DNA of 64,000 nucleotides, from the NCBI GenBank assembly GCA_014825775.1, contig MVAQ01000101.1, forward strand, positions 1-64,000, read 5' to 3'. The notes under the pieces are model-generated. The model saw nothing but the letters and a program-made list of their open reading frames with translations. It did no database searches and was not told the DNA's origin. Each line of letters opens with the position of its first letter. Within the stretch, counting starts at the first letter, position 1. Shown piece by piece: positions 1-11,716 of the stretch. The DNA comes from Krasilnikovozyma curviuscula. Its lineage: Eukaryota > Basidiomycota > Tremellomycetes > Cystofilobasidiales > Mrakiaceae. Position numbers and translations under genes: made by a program.

Positions 1-10
1 CATCTCCAAC

Positions 11-2620
11 ATGGCCCACTTCGACGAAAAAGAAAACAAGGGCACTGAAGAGCAACACGAACACCCTCTCGGTACGACCATCACTGGAGACACCGAGAAG
101 GGCTCGTACTCTAAGTCGATCATCGGGCTTGAACATCGTGCTGGGCTGGCCAAAGCAGAGAGGAAACTTCTTCTGAAGCAAGGTGAGTAGAGTTGGGCTT
201 CACTGTGGTACAGGTGAGGAGATGAGCGATGCTGATAGCGATTCACCTCTCCAGATCTGGTTCTCATTCCATTCGCCATTCTCTTGTACCTCGGTAAGCA
301 TCTAATTCTATTCCAGTCATTAGTAATCGACTTTTAACCCTCCACTGTCTTCCTACCAACTAGCCGCCTACCTCGACCGTGTAAGTCACCGCAAAACTTT
401 TAGACGTGACGTAACTTGTCGTTGGTGTATTTTTCAAAAAAAAAATTGACAACCCGTCCTTTTTTTGGCTTTCCCCATCATCTAGGGAAACTTGGGAAAT
501 GCGGTGAGCAAACTATAAGCAAAACGCCAATAGCTGACGGTCGATGCTAACTCTATGTTGTTTCTTTTTGCGATTGGCAGAGGCTTCAAGGTTCGTTGTC
601 CGACGATGGAATTACAATTCTCGTCCAGGAAGGACGCTCATCTAACACATAAGATTTGTTTCTACAGGTCTTCAGGCGACAGTTCTGGGAGGAAGCGACA
701 ACAACTACTCACTCGCTTTGTGAGTTCATAACATCGACTAGCGCTGAGTTGTTGCGTAGTTCCAATTTGCTGATATTTTTGAGGATTTCAGGAGTTGCTT
801 CTACATCACCTACATCGTTCTGTAAGTGAAACGAACGTCGTTCTATCTTTTGGATTTGTTATCTGACGTTATCTCTCTTCCCCCCCTCTCTTTTCTATAC
901 AGCTCCGTACCAGGTACACTCCTCGCCAAGCAGGTGGACCCCTCTAAGTCAATCGCTCTAGGAGCGTTGACTTGGTCCATTGCGGCCGTCTGTCAATCGG
1001 CTGTCACCAATCCGGCTGGGCTATACGTCTGCAGACTTTTCGTCGGTATCGGCGAAGCTATGTTCGGCCAATCTATCTCGTTGCACTTCTCCTACTGGTA
1101 CAAGAAATCTGAAATCGCCGTGAGTCCATTCTGGTTACTATTGAGAGATCTTTAGACTATCATTTCAACGTCGACTTCCTCTCTTTTCTTCTGTAGAAAC
1201 GAATTGCCTTCTTCATTGGTGCTGGAAGCGTCGCCGGTGCTTTTGGTGAGTCGTTGCAAACGAGACAACGCATCTGCGAGTATCTCAGACAAGAATCTGA
1301 CTAACCTTTGACTTACTATACAGGTGGTCTAATCTCTTTTGGTGTATCTTCTATTAAAAATCCTAGCATCAGTCAATGGAGAATCCTCTTTTTGATCGAA
1401 GGTTGGTCACCACTCTGCCCATCTCTAGCAATAGAAGATCGCAACATCCAACTTCTCAGGCTGACCGTGGTTGTTTTCTCAATCTTTTTTTGCATCAAGG
1501 ATGTCCATCTGTCTTGCTTGCTATCTGTGTCTTCTTCTTCCTGCCATCTCGACCGCAAACCTCCCGATTCTTGAACGAGGACGAGAGGCTCCTTGCCATC
1601 ACAAGATTGAACGAAGAGTCACTGAATGAAAGCTCCACCGGTATCGATATGTCTGGCTTGAAGAGAGCCTTTACTGACTGGAAGGTAAGAGGCACTTTCT
1701 ATTCTGCCACACACCGATGAATCACCTTGCTGACTACCTCTCACTTTATTCTGGTAGACCTACGTAGTAGCAATCACATATTCTTGCATGAACCTCGGTC
1801 TGGGAAGTGTTTCAGGTTTCTTACCAACCATCATCAAGGGTACGCCCGTTTTCCTGCCTGGCATATCAAATAGAGTTGAACGCTCATTTTCTGTTCAAAC
1901 TGTAGGTCTTGGATACAGTAACGCCAAAGCTCAGCTCATGACCGTGCCTCCGTATGTTGTGTCCCTGGTTGTCATGCTTATCGTTGCTACGATCTCCGAC
2001 AGGTGCAAGAGTCGTGGCATCCCAGTTATGATGGTTTTCATCATTGGTGAGCTAATTCGTCCGCGTCCGTTCTGTCCCTCCTGCAACCCTTCTCACTCTG
2101 CACTTATAGGTATCGTCGGTTGGGTTCTCTTGCTGGCTATTTCTCCTGTGGGTGCTACTGCTGGGTCTTTGCACGCTCGTTACTTCGGAACAATCTGTAT
2201 CGTAACTGGTGAGTCCTTCTCGCTCTCTTGTACGAAACCCCACATTAAGATTGTTTTCTGTCCCTCGTTTCAGCCGGATATACCAACATCCCGTTGATCA
2301 TGTCATGGCAAAGCAACAATACGGGCTCCCAGACTCAACGAGCTGTCTCACTGGGTATGCTCAACTGCATCGGTCAATGTCTGTCCGTCTTGGCTAGCTA
2401 CTCCTTCCCAACAACGGAAGGGCCAAAGTACACTAAGGGAATTGCACTAAACATCGCGTTCCAAGCGTTGGGCCTCATACTCACTATCGTGATGACTACT
2501 TATTATCACATCGAGAACAGGAGAAGAGATAAGGTTGAGGGTGGAAGACCACCACCTGGAACAGTTCTCAACGTTATCGAAGAGCACGACTTGTGTACCG
2601 GATTCAGATACACCGCTTAG
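11..2620 (+). CDS. MFS transporter, anion:cation symporter family (Dal5/Tna1-type)
   Basis: Predicted plasma-membrane permease for an organic anion such as allantoate, nicotinate or a related acid; the substrate cannot be read from sequence. Joined exons give about 500 residues with roughly 12 hydrophobic segments. The family motif LDRGNLGNARLQ follows the first membrane segment, GRxGEA-like residues (FVGIGEAMFG) come next, and a long central loop separates the halves. The ATG at 11 lies ten bases into the window, so an earlier start cannot be excluded. The 5' part is unusually fragmented: after a first exon 11-182 come exons 255-293 (39 nt), 364-380 (17 nt), 486-503 (18 nt), 581-590 (10 nt) and 668-719, all needed to keep frame. 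The stop is TAG at 2618-2620. Family assignment is confident; substrate is not. Confidence 0.88.
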
Positions 2621-3323
2621 GGATATCCGTCGTCTGTATATAATGAGAGATTTGCGTTTACATTCATCACTTTGTTTAAACAAGGGAAAGAGTCCGAAGG
2701 CATTCATGTGATAGTGTGGATTTTAGACTTACTACACAGTATTGCAGTTGAATGTGACTAGATGCTAAAGTCTTTAGACATATACCATTCTTGTGGTTTA
2801 TCCGTTGCAGACTGGGTATCCGACCAGGTACAAACATGCCAACAATTGGCGCCACAAAATCCTTCCTGACTGAGAACACACTGTGAGAGCCAAGGGCTGC
2901 AACGAAGGGTATGAAACGCATATGGGGAGGACAAGAAGAGGAACAGCGGCTCTGAGTGTCAAAAGAAGGCCAGCAGATACTGGGTACGAAGGGGTACGAA
3001 ATGCAACGATCTGGTCATTTGCTCTCGTCTCGGATGGTGTTCGAGTAGACAGGTTATACTGACGTGAAATTTTTCAGAGAGGGTTTGAGACAGTTGACCT
3101 TCTCGGTATCACAAATACTGGCGATCGTTGTTCAGGTTGTTCCAGTTTAGTGTTATGGACGCGCAGTAATGTACCCAGCCGGGCGGGTCCACCGTCGCAA
3201 GTAAAAGCTTAAGTGAATAATCAGAGGAATGAAATGCAGCAAGTGAGTAAGAGGGTAAATTTTATCGCTTTGATGAGTTCTGCAGAGCAAAAAGGTTTCT
3301 GAACATGACAAACAAAACGAGAA
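2621..3323. other. Intergenic, 3' flank of the MFS gene and of the tRNA
   Basis: About 700 bases between the MFS stop and the 3' end of the tRNA-Phe gene. Only short unsupported frames on both strands; no repeat, terminal repeat or splice-bounded coding segment that I could see. Confidence 0.5.
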
Positions 3324-3409
3324 TGCCTCGAACCTGGTTCGAACAGGTGACCGCACGCTATTTGACCTGAGACTTCAGGCGTGCGCTCTACCAACTGAGC
3401 TATCGAGGC
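3324..3409 (-). tRNA. tRNA-Phe (anticodon GAA) with a 13-nt intron
   Basis: Read on the minus strand from 3409 to 3324 it folds into a complete cloverleaf. The 7-bp acceptor stem is GCCTCGA paired with TCGAGGC, followed by discriminator A. The D-arm is GCTC/GAGC with an AGTTGGTA loop. The anticodon stem is CACGC/GCGTG, and the T-arm is ACCTG/CAGGT around TTCGAAC. The anticodon GAA occupies 3376-3374. A 13-nt intron, 3372-3360, sits one base 3' of the anticodon, the canonical place for eukaryotic nuclear tRNA introns. The internal A box (TAGCTCAGTTGG) and B box (GTTCGAACC) are intact, so it should be transcribed by RNA polymerase III. Confidence 0.97.
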
Positions 3410-3996
3410 TAGCTGTTTCACATCCAGTTTGCTTGTATCAACTTCTGCGTGTTTTTGCTTTGGCAATTCTATTCTGCCTTGGGTATAATATCCATCTGCC
3501 ACCGCGTCTTAAAGCTAGTGAGAGGGATAGAGGAAGGATCGAGGAAGCCTTCAAGCTCACCATCTAGGTAATAGCCAAGACTTGGTATGAGTGGCCTTCC
3601 CTCTTGGTCACCTCTTCGCTTTGGAGTTTGTCATCAATGGCTTTTTGCTAAGCGTATCAACCATCCACACTGGTATGTGTTTCCCAGCAGCTGCAGTTCA
3701 CGTATCATCATCTCGCCCTTCTCCAACGACTTGGGTTCCTTTCTTCTTCAGCTCTCTACTCTCTGCCTAAAAAACTTCAGCACGCCCCGCCCTCCTCCTC
3801 TGACTGGGGCGTCGGCTCAGATGGAGTGCTATCAACTTCTCCTGAGGTCGTGAAGTCCCTCGTCATCTTTGACAAAAAGCTCCTCCGCCAGTTCTCGATG
3901 CTTGCGCGAGAACACCTTTCGTTCTTGCCGTCGATGGCACCCGCTGAATCTATTATGTATACCTGCAGAGATCCATAGCCCTAATTTCATCCAGAT
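3410..3996. other. Intergenic with an unassigned open frame
   Basis: Stretch between the tRNA and the 3' end of the cytochrome b5 gene. A + strand frame stays open from about 3645 to a TAG at 3977-3979 (about 110 codons) and ends with segments such as KSLVIFDKKLLRQF and REHLSFLPSMAPAES. A separate + frame starts with ATG at 3587 and meets a good donor (GTATGT) near 3674, but joining the two in phase fails with the acceptors I tried. No family is recognised. It may be a small spliced gene, a relic, or chance. Confidence 0.25.
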
Positions 3997-5129
3997 TTAG
4001 AGGTAGTTTACGTAATACCAAAGTGCAGCACTGACTACGACTGAAAGAGCACAAAGTTAGTGGATTGCTTGACATAACCTAACTCATCGTCAACGTACCT
4101 GGCACCACATAGATGAACGGGCTTTTAATAGACACGTTGGTCAGCGACAAGCCTTTGACCACCAATAGGCGTCGGATTTTTACTCACGAAAGAGGCGGAA
4201 GTTCTGGTTGAGCTTGCTTAGCAGCAGGAACTTTCTTCTTCTTCACAATCTGTCAATTTGCGCAACCAAGAAACAAGGTAAGAGCCCAGCGCCAAAAATG
4301 GCAAAGAGAGAGCGACTACATACAACTCCGTCGAAATCACCAACATACATTGGTGCCAAAAGAGCTCTGGCCTCGTCCTGAGAGTACAACGAAGATAAAC
4401 TCCGTCAGTAAGTCCAATGACAATTTACTGACGACCTCAAATTGGTCACATACAGAGTGTCCAACATCTTCGAATGGTTCAGTAGCGTCCTTTCCTGTGG
4501 AAGAGAATCAGATGTAGTTTAGAATCGTTGTTTTAAACATGTTCTGCAGGTCTGCTCGCGACGGAAGGGTCGGAGCCAGGACAACGCGCTCATTCGAGCT
4601 GATCTACTCCCCAAACGTACCAGCTTCAGCAAGGATCACTTCGTCACCACCTGGGTGCTACAGTGTCACGAGATAGAGGCAAACAGAGAAATAAATGAGC
4701 CACATGGTTCCAGTTTCGACAGTTCAGCTCTCTGCAGCAACAAAAAGAGGAGTCACGTACCTCATCAAGGAAAGCAGTACAGTCATAGACTGTTTCCAAG
4801 TGTTCGAGAAGAGCGAACAGTTAAGAATTTGAGAAGTTGAGTTTCCAGCGAGCAGTTTGGAATTGAAGGGAGATGATAGGCCCAATAGAACGAAAACGAA
4901 CCAGTTGTCAGTCCAAGTCTACTCCCCAGCTCTGGGCGCAGCCCCTAGTGAGAGAACATTTCCCATCGTTCTGGGGCCAAGCTCTTCAAGCTCGACTTTC
5001 GCAGCACGAAGCAAACAGAAGCAACAGCTTGAAACTCGTACCTTTCCCGCTAATGAGGAGCCAGATATCCTTCTTGTCCCCGTGGAGAGTGAGCTCCTCC
5101 TGGTTGATTTTTCTATCAGAAATGACCAT
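3997..5129 (-). CDS. Cytochrome b5, tail-anchored
   Basis: Small electron carrier of the ER (or outer mitochondrial) membrane that passes electrons from reductases to desaturases, sterol enzymes and P450s. About 130 residues from several short exons. The fold is clear: [21 protein letters not shown], then GKDATEPFEDVGHS. The His of HPGG and the His of VGHS are the two axial haem ligands. A basic linker (KKKKVPAAK) leads to one C-terminal hydrophobic anchor ending WYYVNYL. ATG at 5129-5127 is chosen because it opens directly before the domain. An upstream ATG near 5356 spliced to this exon would run out of frame. One intron is best closed at AAAAG near the PFIYVVP codons, where a CTGAC branch site precedes it. 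The tail residues do not settle which membrane it uses. Confidence 0.9.
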
Positions 5130-5482
5130 CGTACTACAGGAGATTTGAAAGAGAGAACGACGGGGAGTATTGCACTGGGGCGAACGTGAAGTCACTGCGA
5201 ACAGTCGCTGGTTTCACAGTGTTTGGTTTTTGTTCGATAAATGGCAAACTACTTACAGCTTTATAAATGCAGGAGAAGATCTCGTTTGAGTTTTTGCAAC
5301 CATTAGAAAAAATCTCTAAGTCCTTCCGGGAGCCTCTCGAGTCTTCCGATTCCGACATGGCGCTGATGCTCAAGCTGGCTATCCTGGAGAGGCATCCATG
5401 CGAATGGCCGTGGTAGCAGCAGTTATTATATAGAAATAGAGACACAGAGCAAATGCGCAACACCATTCAGCTTCCCGCGACG
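5130..5482. other. Cytochrome b5 upstream region with possible uORF
   Basis: Gap of 353 bases between the methyltransferase stop and the cytochrome b5 ATG, both on the minus strand. It holds an ATG near 5356 opening a frame (MSESEDSRGSRKDLE...) that runs into a GTAAGT donor near 5262. Splicing to the acceptor just before the cytochrome b5 start would close this frame after a few codons. This suggests a spliced 5' leader with an upstream ORF. Confidence 0.35.
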
Positions 5483-6468
5483 TTAGCTTCTGTTCTTTAG
5501 CTTCAACCTCCAGAGTTCTACTCCATCCCACTCTTCCTTCCCACCTGAAACACCTCCCTTGTCTAGGGCTTTCTCTAGTCTCCCTTTGGCAACTTGTTTG
5601 CATTCGAAACCCAACTGAGAAGAGAAAAGGGGTCAGTGGTAGTATTCCGGCAGGTAAACAAACCCATTACTGACATTGTAAGCACTTTCTAACGCAAACT
5701 TGATAAGTGCTGGGTCTCTTCGTTCGAGAGCTATGATTACCAACGGGGTAGTCGGTGAGAGCTCTGAGATGGAAACTAGAGTTTGTAACAAAGGCGCAAC
5801 CAACGAGGTCGAATAGAGCGTGTCGGTTGTCACCTGGAGAACAACGAAACTATATCAGATCAGTGAGCCATGGGAGTAGCAATTGATTTCCTTACTATCA
5901 AATCGAATGGAGGAAGAATGTGACTATGCACTGCGGTGTGTGCACCGTACTGAGGATTCGAAATCGATCCTTGAGCTTCCCAAGACCACTGTGACGCTGG
6001 AACGGTCCAGTCAAGCTCTTGAACTTGGAGACGAGGAGGACTTGGATTTCCGAGATGGAGAGAAATATGGTTTTGTTGAACGTTGGGTGCCAAAACGGTG
6101 TTGATGACAGGCAGCAAGTCCGTCGCAATCACATCGAAGTTCAACAAAGACAGCGTCAAGCTAGAAACCCATACAAGGTTAGACAGGGTAGAACAAAAGC
6201 GTCATGTTATTTCCCCAACTCACCTTACAAGACCACAACCTGCTCCCAGGTCTATTACCTTCTTCCCAGCATTACTACCCTTGGATTTGCCATACAACTC
6301 CAGAAGGTAACAGCTCAAAGCCTGCCCACTGAGCCACAGAGTAGTACCGTTGGTAGAAGAGCCATCCGTAGCACCACTGTTGGACTGTTTGAGTTGAACG
6401 GTTGTTGAGCTGTTGAGTTCGTACCACACAGTAGACAGCGACTTCGTATCAGAGGCTGGTAATATCAT
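5483..6468 (-). CDS. Class I SAM-dependent methyltransferase (METTL21/Nnt1-like)
   Basis: Putative protein-lysine or nicotinamide N-methyltransferase-like enzyme, cytosolic or nuclear. About 265 residues. The SAM-binding motif I is visible as KKVIDLGAGCGLV. Motif II follows in the next exon (NFDVIATDLLPVIN), then an LDW motif and, after an intron, a PFDLIV/VTTDTLYST strand corresponding to motif IV. The C-terminus has the family's LGFEC...WDGVELWRLKLK strand. The start is uncertain. ATG at 6468 (MILPASDTKS) is used, but the frame stays open upstream for about ten more codons without an ATG, so a short first exon may be missing. It is divergent to BCP1. The methylated substrate cannot be inferred. 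Confidence 0.75.
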
Positions 6469-6635
6469 TGGGAGACCTGGCCAGTTTTGTTTTCCCCAAA
6501 CCACGTTCAGCTCTAGTTTGTCTTCATCATAGAAGAAATATCAGCCTGTTGGACGTTTGCATCCAAAAAATTTCTGGATTGGCATGGGGAGTGTGGCTTC
6601 GAACCAAATTATCACCAAACTCTAAAGCAGCGGTA
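6469..6635. promoter_or_regulatory. Compact bidirectional promoter, methyltransferase / BCP1
   Basis: Only 167 bases separate the two divergent start codons, so the promoters must overlap or share elements. I see no classical TATA box at a useful distance. The methyltransferase start is uncertain, so the true gap may be smaller. Confidence 0.35.
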
Positions 6636-7899
6636 ATGGCACCCACGGCAATGTTGATTGGCTCCAAGAGGAAACCTGATGAACCTGAAGTCGACCAGGA
6701 TGGAGATGAGGGCATGGAAGACGACGGCAGCGATGTTGTGCGTTTCAAACTTTCCGTTTCCACAAGTTTGGCTATTCACACCGACAGGATTCACCTCAAG
6801 AGGTTCTGACTGCTATTGAACTCTTTGTTGCTAGAGTTTGATCAACGTGGACTTTGATTTCTTCACTCCAACACTAGACGTGGACCAGATTGCCCTCAAA
6901 CGGTTATTGAAGCAGCTTCTCTCAACTGATGCTGACAAGTTCGACCTGCACGCTCTATCTGAATTGATCCTGACAACTTCAGAAGCAGATGGCGTGGGAT
7001 CATGTATCAAGGTTGATGGGAAGGAGAGTGATCCTTTCAGTTTCTTGGCTGTGCTGAATTTGAACGTTCACAGAGTGCGTCCCCATCTTCCCATTATTTT
7101 GATTCATGGTCTCACAGACCATCTCTCCCCAACTACCGTCACAGGAAAGTCCAGCATTGGCACCTTTGATCACCTACCTCATCCAAAAATGCAGCAACAA
7201 CAAAAACATGCAAGCTCTGTTGACTTCACTTGTTGCCCTTCCATCAACATCAACAGGACCTCATGTTGGACTGATCATCTCAGAAAGACTTGTCAACATG
7301 CCAGTCCAGACTGTTCCACCACTGTATCGTTTCCTTGGCGAAGAGATTGAAGCGGCAAAAGCAGCCGTAAGTTGACCGCGTCGCAGTTCAAGATTAGCTA
7401 GTTGACACCAATTTATGTTCCCTATTCGTGACCTCAGGGCAAAGCATATAACTTCTCTCACTACATCCTTCTTTCGCGTCAATACATCGAACCCACTGTA
7501 TCATCTTTCGAAGCACCTGGCGAAGCATCGAGCTTAATGGAGACCGGCATAAAGAAGCCAAAGAAGAGTAAGAAAGCTCAGGCGAAGGAAGAAGCTGCTC
7601 GTCTTCAGGCAGCTGAAATGGAGGACGACTCCAATGGTAACGTTCTCCAGCCTTTCCACCCTGAAGAGAGTCTTATGGCTAGAGTAGGTTTTAAGTTGAT
7701 ACAAGCGCTGTCTATTCTAGCTGACACTATCTTTCGTTGGTCCTAGTTCTCTCTCTTCACTCAGACATATCAACTGTCTCCACCACGAAAGGCAGACGAC
7801 GAGCTGGAATTTGGTGTCGATCAACGAGGACACATCATGTTGCTCGACGGATCAAAATGGGCAGAAATGGTCAAGGTTCTTGAGGAGGGTTGTGTATAG
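6636..7899 (+). CDS. BCP1: BCP1/BCCIP family protein
   Basis: Nuclear chaperone and export factor; in yeast Bcp1 escorts ribosomal protein Rpl23 and is linked to nuclear export of Mss4, while the animal homologue BCCIP binds BRCA2 and p21. About 330 residues. An acidic, basic-led N-terminus (GSKRKPDEPEVDQDGDEG) precedes the conserved core VDFDFFTPTLDVDQIALKRLLKQL. Next come the ESPALAPLITYLIQKC and ERLVNMPVQTVPPLYRFL segments that mark the family, and the C-terminal strand DDELEFGVDQRGHIMLLDG. The ATG at 6636 opens the acidic tail and fits family length. Four introns are inferred; the first joins SDV to SLINVDFDF in phase. Nothing is truncated. It lies 216 bp upstream of the V-ATPase gene on the same strand. 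Confidence 0.92.
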
Positions 7900-8114
7900 A
7901 TATATTGCTGTTTCATCTACGCTTACTACCACAGACACCTATTGTCCTTAATTGTGTTCAACGGGCCATTTGCAACTTCTCTGCCATCATGCCGACAATT
8001 TTTGCCTCACAGGCCTTTTTGCGCGCACGGCAGGGGCAGGAACGAGCTTTCCAAAGAGCATTTCCTATCCAAGACTTCCATCTTCTCAAATCAAACTGCA
8101 AGGGATCCCTGAAA

Positions 8115-11100
8115 ATGTCGTATCCTACCCTCTTCCGTACGTATCCCAACGGTCCTCCGACCTGATGTACTGTTCAGAGACTGAGCTACTGACCACCTTT
8201 CTGTCTCGCTTACGTCCCATCTCTACGATTGCTACAGGTTCGGAAGAGATGTCGTTGGTACAACTCTATATCCCTACTGAAGTATGTCTGAATCGAGAGC
8301 TTGATGAATCTGGAGGGTAACCCTTCATCTGATTGTACTGTATTTGCTTACCGCCCTTCATTTGCCGTTCCTGTCAGGTCGTACACGATACCATTTCAGA
8401 GCTTGGTCAGATGGGAAATGTCCAGTTCAAGGATCTCAACCCATCAGTGAATGCCTTCCAACGGTCTTTCGTTGGTGAGATCAGAAGGCTAGATGAAATG
8501 GCTCGTCGAATTCGTTTGTTCTCCTCTCAAATAGCCTCAGCCTCACCTGGAATCCACGTCCCTTCGTTGTCTTCTATCCCGCCATTCTTGACTGTTGGTC
8601 CCAGAGGTCCACAACAGATCGATGAGTTGGACCTAAAGTTGATTGAGCATGAAGGTCGATTGGCTCAGATGAATGCAGGATGGGAGAGCTTGGGCAAGAG
8701 GCAGAGGGAATTGGAGGAGGAAAGATCTGTGCTCAAGGAGACCGCTATCTTCTTCCAAGAGGTCAGCTCCATCTTCACTCTGGTCCTGGTATGTGTAATG
8801 CTGACATTGCTTTGACTATATCCTTTCAGGCTGAAGGACGTCAATCCGAAATCCGTACCTCCTTCGACGATGAGGGTACCGCACCACTTCTCCAGGACAC
8901 AGGAGCTCGTGCTGAACAAGGTTATGGTGAAAGTGGATTTGCCGGCGGATTTGATCTAGAGTTCGTGTCTGGAACTATTGATCGTGCTCGCATGCCCACG
9001 TTCGAGAGGATCCTCTGGAGAGTTTTGAGAGGTAATCTGTGAGATCCTCTTTCTCAAGCTCTTTACCCCTTTCGACATGTTGATTGACCATATCCCGTTT
9101 CCTATAGCTACATGAATTATGCTGAAATCGAAGAAGTCTTCGTCGACCCATCGTCCGGCGAAGAAGCTCGCAAGAACGTGTTCATCATCTTTGCACACGG
9201 TGAAGAACTCTTGGCCAAGATTCGAAAGATCGCTGAATCCATGGGAGGTAATCTCTACCAAGTTGACTCCAACCCAGACAAGAGAAACGATGCTCTCAAG
9301 GAAGTTACCAGCCGTCTCGAAGATTTGAACACTGTCTTGTGGAATACCAACCAAGCAAGACGTGTCGAGCTCTCGAAGATCGCCGAGGGCATTGCTGCTT
9401 GGAAGGATGCTGTTGACAAGGAAAAGGCTGTATACCAAACTATGAACTTACTCAACTATGACTCCAAGGTCAAGACTTTGGTCGCCGAAGGCTGGTGTCC
9501 TACTAGAGACATCACTGCCATTCAACTTGCCCTTCGCAGAGCTACTGTGAGCCAACAATATAAGTACGATTTGTGGCTGCCTTCTACTAACCATAGAATT
9601 TTGAACTTTGAAGGAAACTGCCGGCACGTCGGTTCCACCAATTCTATCTGAGCTGAAAACTCACCACACTCCACCAACATTCCATCGCACCTCCGACTTT
9701 ACCGTCGCCTTCCAGACCATTATTGACTCTTATGGTATCGCTACTTACCAAGAAGTCAACCCTGGTATCTTCACCGTCATTACTTTCCCATTCTTGTTCG
9801 CTGTCATGTTCGGTGATTTGGGTCACGGTTTCCTGGCTTTCCTCACTGGTGGTGCAATGATCGCCTTCCAAAGACGTTTGGCTAAAGCTGGTCTCGGTGA
9901 AATCTTTGAAACTTTCTTCTTGTACGTAACAATTTTCCAACCCTAATGTGCTTTGTTCTAATTTTCGTGAACTCTCCAGCGGTCGTTACATCATTTTGCT
10001 TATGGGTCTCTTCTCGATGTTCACCGGCATGATGTACAACGATATTTTCTCCAAGTCAATGTACTTCTGGCAATCTGGTTGGGAGTTCCATCCCGGTAAC
10101 GGCACCCTCACTGCTGAACCCACCGGATCAGTTTACCCCTTCGGTTTGGATCCACTCTGGCACGGTTCTGACAACGCGCTCGTCTTTACCAACTCTTACA
10201 AGATGAAGATGAGTATTATACTTGGAGTCATTCACGTGAGTTTCACTCTACTCCAATCTTCATCAATGCGTGACTTATCATCCCCCTTGCCTCTAGATGA
10301 CCTTCGCCATCTGTCTTCAAGTTCCCAACCACCTTCACTTCAAGAACTACATCAGCATCTGGGCCGAGTTTATCCCTCAAATCCTGTTCATGCAGTCCAT
10401 TTTCGGTTACCTGGTCATCTGCATCATCTACAAGTGGACTGTAGACTGGAGCCAACCCGGCATGAACTCTCCACCTGGTCTCTTGAACATGCTCATTTAT
10501 ATGTTCTTGTCTCCTGGCTCTGTTGATGCTGAAACACAACTCTTCCCTGGTCAAGGTCCTCTCCAAGTTTTGCTCCTTCTAATTGCACTTATCTGTGTTC
10601 CTTGGATGTTGTGTGTGAAACCATACTTCCTCCTCAAGGAAATGAAGCAACATGAGGCTGCTGGATACCAAGGCTTGAATGGTCATGATGGTGAAGCTGC
10701 GCCAAGAAGCAGTACTACTCATGAATTGAATGAGGAGGAGGAAGGGAATGGTGCTGCTTTGACTGAGCAGATGGCTGAAGAAGAGCAAGAAGGACACGAT
10801 CCTAGTGAAATTATTGTCCATCAAGTCATTCATACTATCGAGTTCTGCCTTGGTGAGTATCAACATTCTCATGAATTCCGCTGACACATATCTTGACAAC
10901 GTTGGTTTCTTCAACTTCAAAAGGTTGTATCTCCAATACTGCCTCTTACCTTCGTCTTTGGGCCTTATCGCTTGCCCATGCTCAGCTCTCAGAAGTCTTG
11001 TACACCATGACTCTCCAAGGCGCTTTCCCGTTAGAGGCTAGTCAAGCTGGAATTGGAGCGGTGATCTTCCTATTTATCATGTTTGCCATGTGGTTCACTT

Positions 11101-11398
11101 TGACAATTGTCATTCTCTGTGTTATGGAGGTCAGTACTCCCTTTCTATTTCCCCAGCCGTCAACTCACACCTTCGTTTCAATGTCACGCCCACAGGGTCT
11201 TTCTGCATTTTTGCACGCCCTTCGTTTGCACTGGGTTGAAGCCAACGGAAAGCACTACATGGCTGGAGGTTATGTGAGTGTTCCACTCTCTGATCCAAAG
11301 CCCAACTTTTGTGCTTGGTTACTAATATCATCGTTGACTGGCTCCAGCAATTTACCCCATTATCTTTTGCTGCTTTGGCAGAAGAGGAAGAGATGTAG
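8115..11398 (+). CDS. VPH1: V-type proton ATPase subunit a (Vph1/Stv1 type)
   Basis: Membrane subunit of the V0 sector that forms the proton half-channels and acidifies vacuole, Golgi or endosome. About 840 residues. The first exon encodes MSYPTLF and is joined to [19 protein letters not shown], the conserved N-terminal start, where the ATG at 8115 fits exactly. A cytosolic half with coiled-coil segments (REIDE-like helices, [17 protein letters not shown]) is followed by the membrane half: [30 protein letters not shown], and the [18 protein letters not shown] helix that carries the essential Arg facing the c-ring. The C-terminus is [18 protein letters not shown] at 11396. About ten short introns are inferred. 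One subunit a gene is in view, so it cannot be told whether this is the vacuolar or the Golgi isoform. Confidence 0.95.
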
Positions 11399-11716
11399 TA
11401 GCAGCGTCCAAAATTCAGAACCAATCTCTATAGTTTGGTCCTTTAATATCAAACCATTTGATGTCATTCCGCTTCACCAACCCGACAACAGTGCAAGTTC
11501 CTTCGCTGCACAGCGCAGCTTGTTTCAGAGGGTTAGCCAGAGGCATCCCTCAGAGTCTGAACTCTCTTTTATCTTGGAATTCTCTCTTCGGGAGATGTGC
11601 CTCGAATATTTGATAGCAAACAAAATTGCAAATGCCTCGTTTACCTGATCAAATTCGTCGCGTCCAAGCTGTACTGAACGACATCAGTCAAACCCGCCTT
11701 TCTAAACTCTGATAAC
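11399..11716. other. Intergenic
   Basis: 318 bases between the V-ATPase stop and the next start. I see no conserved frame, RNA or repeat. Confidence 0.5.

Noticed and set aside
2676..2921. Minus-strand frame of about 80 codons downstream of the MFS gene
   Set aside because: No conserved pattern and it overlaps the likely 3' UTR of the MFS transcript.
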